Below, one piece after another: positions 33,766 through 41,852 of a stretch of 46,718 nt of DNA (positions within the stretch are counted from its first letter, which is position 1; each line of letters starts with the position of its first letter). The notes beneath the pieces are model-generated. The model saw only the letters and a list, made by a program, of their open reading frames with translations, made no database searches and had not been told where the DNA came from. The position numbers and the translations under genes are program-made. The stretch lies in the NCBI GenBank assembly GCA_025454425.1, contig JALOOL010000008.1:1-46718 (forward strand), given 5' to 3'. This DNA comes from Hydrococcus sp. Prado102. Its GTDB lineage: Bacteria > Cyanobacteriota > Cyanobacteriia > Cyanobacteriales > Microcystaceae.

Positions 33766-34521
33766 CTAAGATTTACCCAATACTCGTTTCGAGCGCTTAG
33801 AAAAGACCGCAGTAGGCTCGATTTGTGCGATCGCTTTTTCTAGCGGGAGCGATCGCCGATTTCCTTTCTTAGCATTAACTTGATAAACTTTATTATTAGT
33901 GACATCTAACGCCGTCAACCAGCCGCTATTTTGATGGTAAGCTCCCGTATCGATATCGAGCCAACCCTCACCCGATACAATTTGTCCTGGTTGAACGCCA
34001 GGGAATGTAAAAGTAATCGTATGACCTGTAATAATTAGCTTGTCGCTAAAATAAGGTCGAACCATGCTGTGAAATTCATCTCGAATCCAACAAAATTGCT
34101 CGGACGATTGTTCTTCTATCGTCATTTTGGGATTCACTCCCGCATGAACTAACCAAATATCCCCTAAATCCAAATAAGTCGGCAGGGTTCTCATCCAATC
34201 GATATGTTCTTGAGGAATATTATTGTTATAGCTCACTAGCGTAGAATGACCGCCGCTATAGAGCCAAGCTTGTAGTAAGTTAGTAGAAATTTGACCGTTT
34301 CCGACCGCATCGAGCAGCATTTGCTCGTGATTTCCCAGCAAGCATTTATAGTTATTTTTATAAACAAAGTCTACTACCTGGGCGCTATGAGGGCCTCTAT
34401 CGATTAAATCGCCTAAAAAATAGAGACGATCGTCGCTTCGTAGCGCGACAGACTCTAACAAGCTCATTAAAGTTTCGTAATGGCCGTGAACGTCACCAAT
34501 GATTATTCGGCGTTGGGTCAT
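33766..34521 (-). CDS. PPP-family metallophosphatase (Ser/Thr phosphatase or Ap4A hydrolase type)
   Basis: The 251-residue calcineurin-like phosphatase has all PPP motifs near the N-terminus: 'IIGDVHGHY' (GDxHG), 'LYFLGDLIDRGPHS' (GDxxDRG) and 'KCLLGNHEQML' (GNHE), plus later 'VHAGVNP' and 'ITGHTITF' with metal-binding His residues. Bacterial relatives are PrpA/PrpB protein phosphatases and ApaH; the length and motif spacing fit the former. Substrate unknown. It is the promoter-proximal gene of the minus-strand run and might be co-transcribed with the GT genes, or just precede them. Upstream (34556-34574) lies a hairpin TTCCCAA-N5-TTGGGAA. Confidence 0.85.
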   Translation of the reverse strand: MTQRRIIIGDVHGHYETLMSLLESVALRSDDRLYFLGDLIDRGPHSAQVVDFVYKNNYKCLLGNHEQMLLDAVGNGQISTNLLQAWLYSGGHSTLVSYNNNIPQEHIDWMRTLPTYLDLGDIWLVHAGVNPKMTIEEQSSEQFCWIRDEFHSMVRPYFSDKLIITGHTITFTFPGVQPGQIVSGEGWLDIDTGAYHQNSGWLTALDVTNNKVYQVNAKKGNRRSLPLEKAIAQIEPTAVFSKRSKRVLGKS

Positions 34522-34664
34522 TGCTTGCTATCTAAAATCAGTTTTTTGATAAGGTTTCCCAATCTTGTTGGGAAGATCGATCTTTCGACGATTGATATCT
34601 ATTGTTACATACCAAAACTAGTTGCTAGACTTCGTAATATAGCCCTTAGTTTCTCGTAAACTGC

Positions 34665-35264
34665 GTGTCTTTGTCTATACCTACTAAAATTAATTTCCTC
34701 AAACAGCCAACGCTAACTGCTTGGATCGATCTGGCGATCGCCAATTTAGATATTATCTTACTCGACCATTCCCACTGCGAGCGCAAAGCGGCAAGCGTGG
34801 CAATTAATTTAATGTTCCGCTATCCTTCTTATGCGCCTTTGGTACGGAAGTTAACTGCGATCGCGCAAGAGGAATTAGAACATTTCGAGCAAGTCAATCA
34901 ATGGCTAGATCGAAAAGGAATCCCTTTAGCACCTTTAAATGCACCTCCCTACGGCGCTCGCTTAAAAGCGCAAATCCGCCATCAAGAACCCGATAGATTA
35001 CTCGATTCGCTCCTTGTTTCGGCTCTCATCGAGGCACGCTCTTACGAACGATTGGGATTGCTCGGTCAATACTGTCCCGAACCAGAGCTAGCTAAATTCT
35101 ATCGCAGTTTGATGGCATCTGAGGCACGTCACTACGGCATTTATTGGGTTTTGGCAGATACTTATTTCGAGCGAGAGGTAGTACAGCAGCGTTTGGATGA
35201 GTTGGCACAATTTGAGAGCGAGATTTTGTCAACGCTACATCCCGAACCAAGAATTCATAGTTAA
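34665..35264 (+). CDS. miaE: tRNA-(2-methylthio-N6-isopentenyl adenosine)-hydroxylase
   Basis: MiaE is a ferritin-like diiron enzyme that hydroxylates the isopentenyl group of ms2i6A37 in tRNAs reading UNN codons. The four-helix ligand set is visible: 'HSHCERKAASVAINLMF' (Glu), 'AIAQEELEHFEQVNQWL' (ExxH), 'LLVSALIEARSYERLGLL' (Glu) and 'LMASEARHYGIYWVLADTYF' (ExxH). Length 199 aa is typical. The start is a GTG at 34665 ('MSLSIPTKINFLKQ'), with a TTG two codons later as an alternative. It is divergent from the phosphatase gene; the 143-bp spacer must hold both promoters. Confidence 0.93.
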   Translation: MSLSIPTKINFLKQPTLTAWIDLAIANLDIILLDHSHCERKAASVAINLMFRYPSYAPLVRKLTAIAQEELEHFEQVNQWLDRKGIPLAPLNAPPYGARLKAQIRHQEPDRLLDSLLVSALIEARSYERLGLLGQYCPEPELAKFYRSLMASEARHYGIYWVLADTYFEREVVQQRLDELAQFESEILSTLHPEPRIHS

Positions 35265-35492
35265 AGCTTAAGTAATGTATTTTGCTTAAAACTCAATAAT
35301 TAATCCTGTAAATTGCTTAAAAATAAAAAGGAAATTAACAGTCTTTTTTTGTTTAAAAAAACTGCAATTTCCCCAAATTGAATCGAAGATTGATTTTCTT
35401 CTAATAATTTACGAAGTTTCTCATCAATGGCTTTAGCTTGTTCTAGATATTGTTTGTTTTTTTTACTATCTTATGCTTATGCCAACTAGTTT
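35265..35492 (-). other. Spacer with an open frame lacking a start codon
   Basis: The minus strand is open from a stop at 35471-35473 to a TAA at 35300-35302 (56 codons). It reads as an amphipathic helix 'YLEQAKAIDEKLRKLLEENQ' followed by a hydrophobic end, but no ATG, GTG or TTG occurs. It may be the tail of a decayed gene downstream of the LEA-like gene, or chance. Nothing else is recognisable in this spacer. Confidence 0.3.
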
Positions 35493-35999
35493 TTATTCTT
35501 CAACTCCCTCCTGGTCGATGGGAATTAGCTTATAAAGGGTTCCATTTTGGCTAACTCGCTCGCTTGCTTGAGCGTTTGGTTGAATATTATTTGCTATTGG
35601 TTGTTTAACTGCCTTCACTGTGCTTCTTACCGTCTGACCAGCATCCACAGCATTAACTATAACTGTGTGTTCTACATCTTTATATGTATCGCTAATCCCC
35701 GTAGCAACGCTATTAACTGCATTATCTATATCTTTAATAGTATCGTTAATATTGGTTGCTGCTTTTTTGACGGTATTGCCTATATCTTTTACATTTTTAT
35801 TGATTCGCTCGACAGTACTTTTGTTGGTTATTGCACTAGCAATTCCACCGAGGGTCGCACCGATAAGTACTCCAAGTAACAATCTGCCTAAACCATTATT
35901 TGCAGTTGTTGATTCTGTATCTACTTGATTTGTAGTGTAGTCTTCTGTAAATTCGGTATAGTTTTGCTTTTCCTGTAAAAGTCGATCGCCATTAGTCAT
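35493..35999 (-). CDS. Glycine-zipper / LEA-like stress protein (paralogue 1)
   Basis: The 168-residue protein has a polar N-terminus, a single glycine-zipper hydrophobic segment 'GRLLLGVLIGATLGGIASAI' (residues ~38-57) and then a long amphipathic region of imperfect repeats rich in Asn/Thr/Val/Asp ('KNVKDIGNTVKKAATNINDT', 'KDIDNAVNSVATGISDTYKD'). The layout resembles YtxH-type general stress proteins and LEA-like helices that protect membranes on drying. The membrane segment would anchor the repeats to a membrane. It is paralogous in architecture to the next gene (36199-36879) and lies in the same orientation 199 bp from it. Function is inferred from architecture only. Confidence 0.65.
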   Translation of the reverse strand: MTNGDRLLQEKQNYTEFTEDYTTNQVDTESTTANNGLGRLLLGVLIGATLGGIASAITNKSTVERINKNVKDIGNTVKKAATNINDTIKDIDNAVNSVATGISDTYKDVEHTVIVNAVDAGQTVRSTVKAVKQPIANNIQPNAQASERVSQNGTLYKLIPIDQEGVEE

Positions 36000-36198
36000 T
36001 TTTTTATCTTCCTTTTCGTGAAATTGATTAGTCTTTTTTGTTTATTTGTTTTTAGGTTTTGATAGGCGATCGCCAAGTTAAAAGTTTGTTCATTTCTTTA
36101 AAAATGATTTACTTTTATATTTTTGCGATCGCTCTACCGTATCAAGTAACGTTTTTTAAATCCTCAATAAGCTCTCGATCTTCTCATCAAAAAACTTT

Positions 36199-36879
36199 TT
36201 ATTGATAAGATTCAGAACTATATGTACTGGGATTTTCATAGTTTGTTTGGTAAGTTGATTGACCAAAATTTTGAGTTTCAAAAGATTCGCTGGCATCGTC
36301 CGCCATATTTTTTACTGAGTCTGCTACATCCGCTGTGGATTGCGTAGTACTTTCACTAGAAGCTTTAACAGAATCTGCTGTATCTTTTACAATTTGATTG
36401 ATATCTTCTGCCGTATTTTGCACTGCATTAACTGCCTGCTTAGTACCTTCGTTTATCCCCTGTGCTACTTCCTTGGTACTTCCAACGACAGCATATGTGA
36501 CACCTTCACCAACACTCTTTACTGCGTGTCCCAAACCTTTTGCAGTTTCGCTCAAACCTTCGCCAGCAGTTCTAATACCATTACCTACTCCTTTTATGGT
36601 ATGGTCGAAACCTTGAGAGGCTTTTTTGCCAGCAAATATACCCGTTAATGCACCCAAGGAAACACCAATAAGTCCTCCTAACAATGCTCCTGCTAAAACA
36701 GGATTAATCGCTTTATCTTCTGAGTTAGTTTGATATTCCTGCTTAATGGTTGTTTTGGGTTCGATTGTTTGACGAGAAACTGTATCGGATTCCATTGGAC
36801 GAGCATAGGATTGCTCTGCGTTTCTTGTTTGAGAATATTCGTCTTGCCCAACTGTAAAAGGTTTATCGTTGCTAATCAT
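36199..36879 (-). CDS. Glycine-zipper / LEA-like stress protein (paralogue 2)
   Basis: The 226-residue protein has the same plan as its neighbour: a polar ~60-residue N-terminus, glycine zipper 'VLAGALLGGLIGVSLGALTG' (residues ~62-81), then about 100 residues of 11-residue-like amphipathic repeats ('KGVGNGIRTAGEGLSETAKG', 'AVKSVGEGVTYAVVGSTKEV', 'KQAVNAVQNTAEDINQIVKD'). Those repeats resemble group 3 LEA proteins. The C-terminus is Ser/Gln/Tyr-rich and disordered. Group 3 LEA helices form on drying and stabilise membranes; this is inferred from pattern. It is upstream of paralogue 1, with a 523-bp AT-rich spacer before the divergent helicase gene. Confidence 0.68.
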   Translation of the reverse strand: MISNDKPFTVGQDEYSQTRNAEQSYARPMESDTVSRQTIEPKTTIKQEYQTNSEDKAINPVLAGALLGGLIGVSLGALTGIFAGKKASQGFDHTIKGVGNGIRTAGEGLSETAKGLGHAVKSVGEGVTYAVVGSTKEVAQGINEGTKQAVNAVQNTAEDINQIVKDTADSVKASSESTTQSTADVADSVKNMADDASESFETQNFGQSTYQTNYENPSTYSSESYQ

Positions 36880-37402
36880 TATTAATTTCCTTATCGAGCG
36901 GTTGTCTATTGATAAACTAACAATTACCTACCAGAACTTTATTGACCTTAAGACACATATAAATAGTTATTCAATTTATTTACATCTCTAGATGTTAATT
37001 AGATTACTAAACTCAATTAATATCGATTAAATTTATTTAAAAAACGATCTCTACAATAATAGTTTGCAAATTATTTTTTTATCACAAAAGCAATTTCTTC
37101 AATAGTTTATGACAATAAACACGCTTAAATATTGTTTTTGATTAATTTTTTTGAATATGACTTATGAAAATTTTTAAAGTATAAAAAGACGAAAGTTTAT
37201 ATCTTATAGCTGTGTTTGATATAAGTCGTTAGGCTAGCACCAGGTAATGACAATTGATAAATGTAAGATTCACTTGCGATCGCCTTAAATCAGTGACTAG
37301 CGATCGGTTATCAATAGCCTTCATCAAAACTTCATAAAAGACATAGTTATTGCTTGCTTCTAGTTGGGAATACTGAGAGCAAAACCTATTAAAAGTAATT
37401 AA
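36880..37402. other. Long AT-rich divergent spacer
   Basis: This 523-bp region lies between the LEA-like gene (minus) and the helicase-like gene (plus). It is strongly AT-rich from ~36900 to ~37200 and holds the two divergent promoters. No convincing promoter pair, operator, RNA gene or ORF could be assigned; a minus-strand frame at 37229-37501 overlaps the helicase start and looks like a shadow. Confidence 0.5.
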
Positions 37403-39001
37403 ATGGTTATAAACACGGTTGCAGAAACTTTGCTGTCTACATCGCCTCGCGAAATTCCCGAAGGAACGCCTATCGATAGTCCCATTCGAGTTATTCATCA
37501 TCTCGAATCTGGTCTTAAAACTTTAGACGAACAACAACAAGAAATTGCGACTAAATACCCCGATGGGCCGCAACGTCTGCGAGGATTAGCGGGAACTGGA
37601 AAAACGATTCTTTTAGCCAAACGTGCGGCTAAAATTCATCACGAACATCCTGAGTGGAAAATTGCTTTTGTCTTTTTTACCAAATCTCTTTACGATCAAA
37701 TTCGCAAAAACAGAATTCGCTCTTATTATGGAGAATTAACTAACGGACAAGAACCCAATTGGGACAATTTAAACGTCTTACACGCCTGGGGAGGAAAAGA
37801 ACAAAATGGATTTTATCGACACTTAACTAATGCGTGTGGATTACAACCAAAAACTGTTAAAGATGTTGAAAACGAAATCGGAAAAGTCTCGCCTGGAGGC
37901 GCTTTTAAATATGTTTGCAATATGCTCGAACTAGAACTTACCGATTGTCCCATTCTTTATGATGCTATTTTGATTGATGAAGCGCAAGACTTACCCGCCT
38001 CATTTTATCGACTCGCTCGCAATACTTTGACCGAAGCAAAAAGACTTTATTGGGCATATGATGAAGCTCAGGGAATAGATTCTTTAATCGTTCCAGATGC
38101 AGCTAAAATTTTCGGTCGCCATCCCGACGGAACGCCGATAGTAGATTTAGGTTTAGCAAGCAATCGATCTTTCTTTTATGAAGGAACCAATATTCGTAAA
38201 TCCGAAAATCTAAATAAATGCTATCGAACGCCTAAACTATTGTTAATGGCGGCTCATGCTATCCACATGGGACTGTTACGAAAAGAAGGCGTACTGCAAG
38301 GAGTAAGCAATCGAGAAGAATGGAAAAAATTAGGCTATGAAGTTCTCGAAGGCGATTTCACCGATGCCAGCATTAAAGAAAAAAAATCGATAAAAATTGA
38401 ACGACAGGCTGAGAAAAGTCCCCATCCAATCGACCAAGAAAATTTTGTAGAAAAAGAAGGTGTTGGCGAAACGCTAATTATCGAAACATTTGCCGATGAA
38501 TCTGAAGAACAGGAATGGATTGCACGACAAGTTGCACTCGATTTAAAAAAGGGACTTCAGCCATCGGATATTACGATAACTGCTTTGGGTGGAGAAAAAG
38601 AACAAGACTATTTTCGCCGCCTTCAAGAAACGCTGAAATATTATGGCGTTAAAAGCTGTATTGTTGGCGTAGATAGCGATGCTAGCGAGTTCGGAAAATC
38701 GGGTTGCGTGACCATTACTAACGTATATCGTGCCAAAGGAAATGAAGCTTGGAAAGTATATGTCGCTCGATTTCATTATGCAACTAAGCCGATACGCTGG
38801 AAAAACGAAAGCGAATTACAAAAGCGCAATGAAGCGTTTGTCGCCATGACTCGCACTCGCGTTTGGTGCGTGGTTACAGGACTGGAAAACCCTGTTTTTG
38901 ACGAGTTGCGAATGGCAAAAGAGCAATTTCCCATTCTCCTGTTTCCAGCTTTTAACAAAAACTCTCTCAAACGAGTGACTGACGAGCAGGGAAACGATTA
39001 A
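37403..39001 (+). CDS. SF1 (UvrD-like) helicase/ATPase
   Basis: The 532-residue protein has superfamily 1 helicase motifs: Walker A 'RLRGLAGTGKTILLAKRAAK' (residues ~57-76), Walker B 'DAILIDEAQDLPASFYRLAR' (~190; DEAQ is typical of UvrD/Rep), 'NKCYRTPKLLL' (motif IV-like), 'CVTITNVYRAKGNEAWKVYV' (motif V) and 'NEAFVAMTRTRVWCVVTGLE' (motif VI with the arginine finger). It is shorter than UvrD (about 720 aa) and lacks obvious nuclease or extra domains. DNA or RNA unwinding is probable; the substrate is unknown. It stands alone on the plus strand within a stress-protein region. Start at ATG 37403; no alternative is close. Confidence 0.8.
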   Translation: MVINTVAETLLSTSPREIPEGTPIDSPIRVIHHLESGLKTLDEQQQEIATKYPDGPQRLRGLAGTGKTILLAKRAAKIHHEHPEWKIAFVFFTKSLYDQIRKNRIRSYYGELTNGQEPNWDNLNVLHAWGGKEQNGFYRHLTNACGLQPKTVKDVENEIGKVSPGGAFKYVCNMLELELTDCPILYDAILIDEAQDLPASFYRLARNTLTEAKRLYWAYDEAQGIDSLIVPDAAKIFGRHPDGTPIVDLGLASNRSFFYEGTNIRKSENLNKCYRTPKLLLMAAHAIHMGLLRKEGVLQGVSNREEWKKLGYEVLEGDFTDASIKEKKSIKIERQAEKSPHPIDQENFVEKEGVGETLIIETFADESEEQEWIARQVALDLKKGLQPSDITITALGGEKEQDYFRRLQETLKYYGVKSCIVGVDSDASEFGKSGCVTITNVYRAKGNEAWKVYVARFHYATKPIRWKNESELQKRNEAFVAMTRTRVWCVVTGLENPVFDELRMAKEQFPILLFPAFNKNSLKRVTDEQGND

Positions 39002-39032
39002 TTTGAGCCATAATTAAACGCTATTTATGGCA

Positions 39033-39058
39033 TAGGGTGGGCAAATGTGCCCACCCTA
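39033..39058. repeat. Hairpin repeat TAGGGTGGGCA, possible terminator
   Basis: TAGGGTGGGCA (39033-39043) and TGCCCACCCTA (39048-39058) form a perfect 11-bp stem with a 4-nt loop. It lies between the convergent helicase gene and the minus-strand gene at 39114, where it could terminate both. It belongs to the dispersed cyanobacterial hairpin type. Confidence 0.7.
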
Positions 39059-39113
39059 CTAAGTAGTAATTAAACTTATTTTTTCCTAAACTCGAACTTG
39101 ATTTTAGCTTACT

Positions 39114-39437
39114 TTACCACCAAATTCGCTCGCCATTTTCGTCAACTCGTGCCTGACGAATGACATCAGAAATTTCTTCAGCGTCTTTGACGTGGTGCAA
39201 TGCCTTTTGTTCGCCGTCTGGCTCATCCACTACAAAGTAAGTCGGGACTTTGATGTGGTCGCCTGTGATATCAGGAGCATCGACAGCTAGCTGTTGGGCT
39301 TTTTCTTCGATCGATTCGGGTTCGTCAGAAATGCGATCGCCTGGGTTGGCAGTTAAATTTCTTTCTTTTGGACTCAGTTTTTCATCGCCTTCTGGTTCTA
39401 AAGGACTTTCAAATTGTTTTTTTGATTCTTCGTTCAT
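39114..39437 (-). CDS. Hydrophilic acidic protein of the stress region, 107 aa
   Basis: No named domain recognised. The N-terminal half is highly charged and probably disordered ('MNEESKKQFESPLEPEGDEK'); the C-terminal half contains a small beta/alpha unit 'DHIKVPTYFVVDEPDGEQKA', then 'LHHVKDAEEISDVIRQARVD' and ends in 'ERIWW'. It has no signal peptide or membrane segment. Lying between a helicase and the KGG stress-protein gene in a cluster of small hydrophilic genes, it is plausibly stress-induced, but this is context only. Confidence 0.55.
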   Translation of the reverse strand: MNEESKKQFESPLEPEGDEKLSPKERNLTANPGDRISDEPESIEEKAQQLAVDAPDITGDHIKVPTYFVVDEPDGEQKALHHVKDAEEISDVIRQARVDENGERIWW

Positions 39438-39519
39438 GGTTTTTTTCCTATTTTGATAAAGTTATTCGTTGAAAAATTTGTTAAACAGATGAAAATTTTA
39501 GGTAATTATTAGAGTCAAA

Positions 39520-39547
39520 CAGCACTCTTGCTCGTTTAAGAGTGCTG
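39520..39547 (-). terminator. Intrinsic terminator of the KGG gene
   Basis: CAGCACTCTT (39520-39529) and AAGAGTGCTG (39538-39547) form a perfect 10-bp stem with an 8-nt loop. On the minus strand the stem is followed by TTTGACT. It is 39 bp downstream of the KGG stress-protein gene. Confidence 0.6.
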
Positions 39548-39585
39548 AAACACTCAACAATTATTATTTGCCACCATTAATTGCT

Positions 39586-39921
39586 TTATTTATTTTTGTG
39601 GCTTTGCTTTCCTGCTTTAGCGTGTTGCTCTTTACTACCGCCTTGAGTTCCCTTTTCTTTTGTCGTTTTATCGTCGCTACTTTCGTTGCCATTCCCATTT
39701 CCTTTGTGGGAACGCTTGCCACCTTCGCGACCGATTTCTGACATAAACTCTCTATCTTTGCTAGTAGTTTCGCCGCCTTTACGACCCGCTTCTCTTGCTT
39801 CTTCGGAGGTAAATTCGTGTGCAGTTCCTTTTTCATGGGCTGCTTTACCACCTTTGCTGGCAATTTCACGCTGTTTTTCCCGATCCATTGAAGCAAATCC
39901 ACGTTTGCTTGTGTTTGACAT
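39586..39921 (-). CDS. KGG-domain stress-induced protein
   Basis: The 111-residue protein is almost wholly Lys, Gly, Glu, Ser and Arg with repeats of the KGG (PF10685) family: 'KQREIASKGGKAAHEKG', 'EAREAGRKGGETTSK', 'EIGREGGKRSHKGNG' and a final degraded 'EQHAKAGKQSHKNK'. KGG proteins resemble the fungal conidiation protein con-10 and bacterial stress proteins such as GsiB and YciG, abundant under osmotic, heat or drying stress. It is expected to be disordered in the cytoplasm. A minus-strand frame at 39564-39902 in a different register is a Lys-rich shadow. It has its own terminator at 39520-39547. Confidence 0.9.
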   Translation of the reverse strand: MSNTSKRGFASMDREKQREIASKGGKAAHEKGTAHEFTSEEAREAGRKGGETTSKDREFMSEIGREGGKRSHKGNGNGNESSDDKTTKEKGTQGGSKEQHAKAGKQSHKNK

Positions 39922-40154
39922 AATTTTCTTTCCTGTAATCCGCCGATTTCTGCAATTTTTCTTAAAAAGGAAAAATTTTCCGAAAGCTTGAAGCCGTAAC
40001 CATTCCCTTTTGTCTTCCTATTTAATTTAGAATCTTTAAGCGCTACAAACTTCTCTCTAAAAGGTTAGTTTCTTATCAATCTAAGAGCATATTTATGCAC
40101 TTCTACTCTCTCAAACTCATCCAGTGCAATCTTTTATAGTTTGTCAAAACAAAG

Positions 40155-40180
40155 TTTTTGCTTTAAATTTAAAGCAAAAA
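40155..40180. repeat. Perfect 26-bp palindrome, TTTTTGCTTTAAA type
   Basis: TTTTTGCTTTAAATTTAAAGCAAAAA is perfectly self-complementary with no spacer. It lies in the 334-bp spacer 39922-40255 with the hairpin at 40201. It could be a regulator site (dyad symmetry without a loop) or part of a terminator; no nearby regulator gene is obvious. Confidence 0.6.
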
Positions 40181-40200
40181 TTAATTGTTTAAAATATAAA

Positions 40201-40231
40201 ATAAAGTGCGATTAATGCGATCGCACTTTAT
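40201..40231 (-). terminator. Terminator downstream of the SDR gene
   Basis: ATAAAGTGCGAT (40201-40212) pairs with ATCGCACTTTAT (40220-40231) over 12 bp with a 7-nt loop; the stem includes GCGATCGC. On the minus strand it is followed by TTTATATTTT. It is 24 bp after the SDR gene stop, and on the plus strand CTCTTTTTA follows, so it may work both ways. Confidence 0.65.
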
Positions 40232-40255
40232 CTCTTTTTAGCTAGCATTTGTTAA

Positions 40256-41119
40256 CTAGCCATTAACGACTACGCCGCCATTAGGATGCAAAATTTGACC
40301 GGAGAAGTAGGAGGAGTCATCAGAAGCGAGGAAAACGTAGCTTGGAGCCACTTCTTCTGGTTGTCCGGGACGTTTCATCGGTACTTGAGCGCCGAAGCTT
40401 TCTACTTTCTCTTCAGGAAAAGTAGAAGGAATCAATGGTGTCCAAATAGGCCCTGGCGCTACGCCGTTGACGCGAATTCCTTTTTCAACTAAAGCTTTAG
40501 CTAGAGAACGAGTAAAAGCAACGATCGCGCCTTTTGTTGAAGAATAATCTAATAGTTGTGGATTGCCTTGGTAAGCAGTGACAGAAGTTGTATTAACAAT
40601 AGCACTTCCTTCTTTAAGATGGGGTAATGCTGCTTTGCTTAGATAAAACATCGAGAAAATATTGGTACGAAAAGTACGCTCTAATTGTTGGGAGCTAATT
40701 TTTTCGATGCTTTCTTGAGGATGTTGTTCGGCGGCGTTATTAACTAAGATATCGAGTTTTCCCAGTTGGTCTACGGTTTTCTCTACTACTTGCTGACAAA
40801 ACTGTTCGTCGCCGATGTCCCCTGCAATGGTGATGCAACGCCGTCCGTTTTGTTCGACCATTTGTTTAGTCTTATCTGCATCTTCGTGTTCGTTGAGGTA
40901 AACGATCGCGACATCTGCCCCTTCTTTAGCATACGCGATCGCGACGGCACGACCGATACCGCTATCGCCTCCGGTAATTAATGCTACTTTTTCCTTTAGT
41001 TTGTCGCTACCTTTATATTTTGAATCCTCAGACTGAGGTTTTGGTGTCATCTCGGATTCGCGTCCGGGTTGACTTTCCTGGGTTTGTGGCGGTTGTAGTT
41101 GCTGTTCGCTTTCAGGCAT
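40256..41119 (-). CDS. SDR-family oxidoreductase (YghA/YhdN-like, stress-associated)
   Basis: The 287-residue short-chain dehydrogenase has a ~40-residue Gln/Pro/Ser-rich N-terminal extension, typical of the YghA/YhdN subgroup of general stress dehydrogenases. Cofactor site 'VALITGGDSGIGRAVAIAYA' (GGDSGIGR, residues ~46-65), 'LVNNAAEQHPQESIE' (NNA), catalytic Ser/Tyr/Lys in 'IVNTTSVTAYQGNPQLLDYS' and 'YSSTKGA', and 'VNGVAPGPIWTPLIPS'. Related proteins are annotated as glucose/ribitol dehydrogenase-like; the substrate is unknown. In many bacteria this subgroup accompanies KGG and DUF-type stress proteins, as here. It is divergent from the gene at 41493 over a 373-bp spacer. Confidence 0.88.
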   Translation of the reverse strand: MPESEQQLQPPQTQESQPGRESEMTPKPQSEDSKYKGSDKLKEKVALITGGDSGIGRAVAIAYAKEGADVAIVYLNEHEDADKTKQMVEQNGRRCITIAGDIGDEQFCQQVVEKTVDQLGKLDILVNNAAEQHPQESIEKISSQQLERTFRTNIFSMFYLSKAALPHLKEGSAIVNTTSVTAYQGNPQLLDYSSTKGAIVAFTRSLAKALVEKGIRVNGVAPGPIWTPLIPSTFPEEKVESFGAQVPMKRPGQPEEVAPSYVFLASDDSSYFSGQILHPNGGVVVNG

Positions 41120-41492
41120 ATCTTTATCTCCTGTTGAAATAAATGTGTTATTTGCACTTCTGCTCAGATTTCAAAAATTAGAGAGACACGTCTATTAATT
41201 TGACATTTAATTAATGTTCGAGCGTCTCTCAAAAGACTTATGTAATTTCTATTAAGTAACCAAGCGAGTGCCAAAATTTATTTAACAAAATTTTTTTAAA
41301 AATAGTTCTTAAAAAGGTAGGAATTTAAATTTATAAAAATCTAGCTTATGGAACATGACATTAATCCTTAAGTTTGCCATTTTGGTAGAGGTTAGAGAGC
41401 GATAAATAATCGATACTCAAACTATAGATTTTGTAGCAAGCAGAAAGGTTAGTTACAGAACTATCATTCACTATAAAAATGAAGGAGTTCCT
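41120..41492. other. Divergent spacer with a GAGAGAC inverted repeat
   Basis: A 373-bp AT-rich spacer lies between the SDR gene and the 88-residue protein gene. GAGAGAC (41181-41187) and GTCTCTC (41224-41230) form an imperfect long inverted repeat with an AT-rich inner dyad (ATTAAT...ATTAAT). This could be a stress-regulator site or a terminator. A good Shine-Dalgarno AAGGAG at ~41481 precedes the plus-strand gene. Confidence 0.45.
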
Positions 41493-41759
41493 ATGAAAGG
41501 ACAAATGTGCTGGCTTTCCAAGTATGGAAACGATGGCGAAAAAATATTACATTTAAGATTAAATAATTTTGAAGCCTGGACTCCCTACACGGCGATGCCA
41601 AAATATTCAGTTCCCGATTATAAGGATATGCCCGATGGCTCGAAAGGTTGGGCAACTTTCCAAAAATTATTAAGAGATGGTTGGAAAATAGTTGCTAGCG
41701 AACCAGCCTATAAAACTCATTCAGCGATCGATTTTCCACCCGAACAAATGGCTAGCTAA
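41493..41759 (+). CDS. Small protein of the stress region, 88 aa
   Basis: No named domain recognised. The protein is soluble and compact: 'MKGQMCWLSKYGNDGEKILH', 'LNNFEAWTPYTAMPKYSVPD', 'GWATFQKLLRDGWKIVASEP'. It is rich in Trp, Tyr and Lys with probable alpha/beta structure ('WATFQKLLRDGWKIV' looks like a helix then strand). A strong AAGGAG Shine-Dalgarno 6 bp before the ATG supports the start. It is followed by DUF2945 and DUF3140 genes on the same strand with a 93-bp gap, so it may be part of that stress operon. Confidence 0.6.
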   Translation: MKGQMCWLSKYGNDGEKILHLRLNNFEAWTPYTAMPKYSVPDYKDMPDGSKGWATFQKLLRDGWKIVASEPAYKTHSAIDFPPEQMAS

Positions 41760-41852
41760 ATCATTGAATTTTATATAAATTGACTCACATCTGTCTGTCA
41801 AAAAGATGTGAGTTTTAATGTTGAAAAATTTGTGGAAATTCAGAGGTGAATT

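Noticed and set aside
37229-37501. Minus-strand 90-residue frame in the spacer before the helicase gene
   Set aside because: It overlaps the helicase start codon region, lacks a ribosome-binding site and shows no recognisable domain.
39564-39902. Lys-rich 112-residue minus-strand frame over the KGG gene
   Set aside because: It is an out-of-register shadow of the KGG repeats; the KGG frame has the family motifs.
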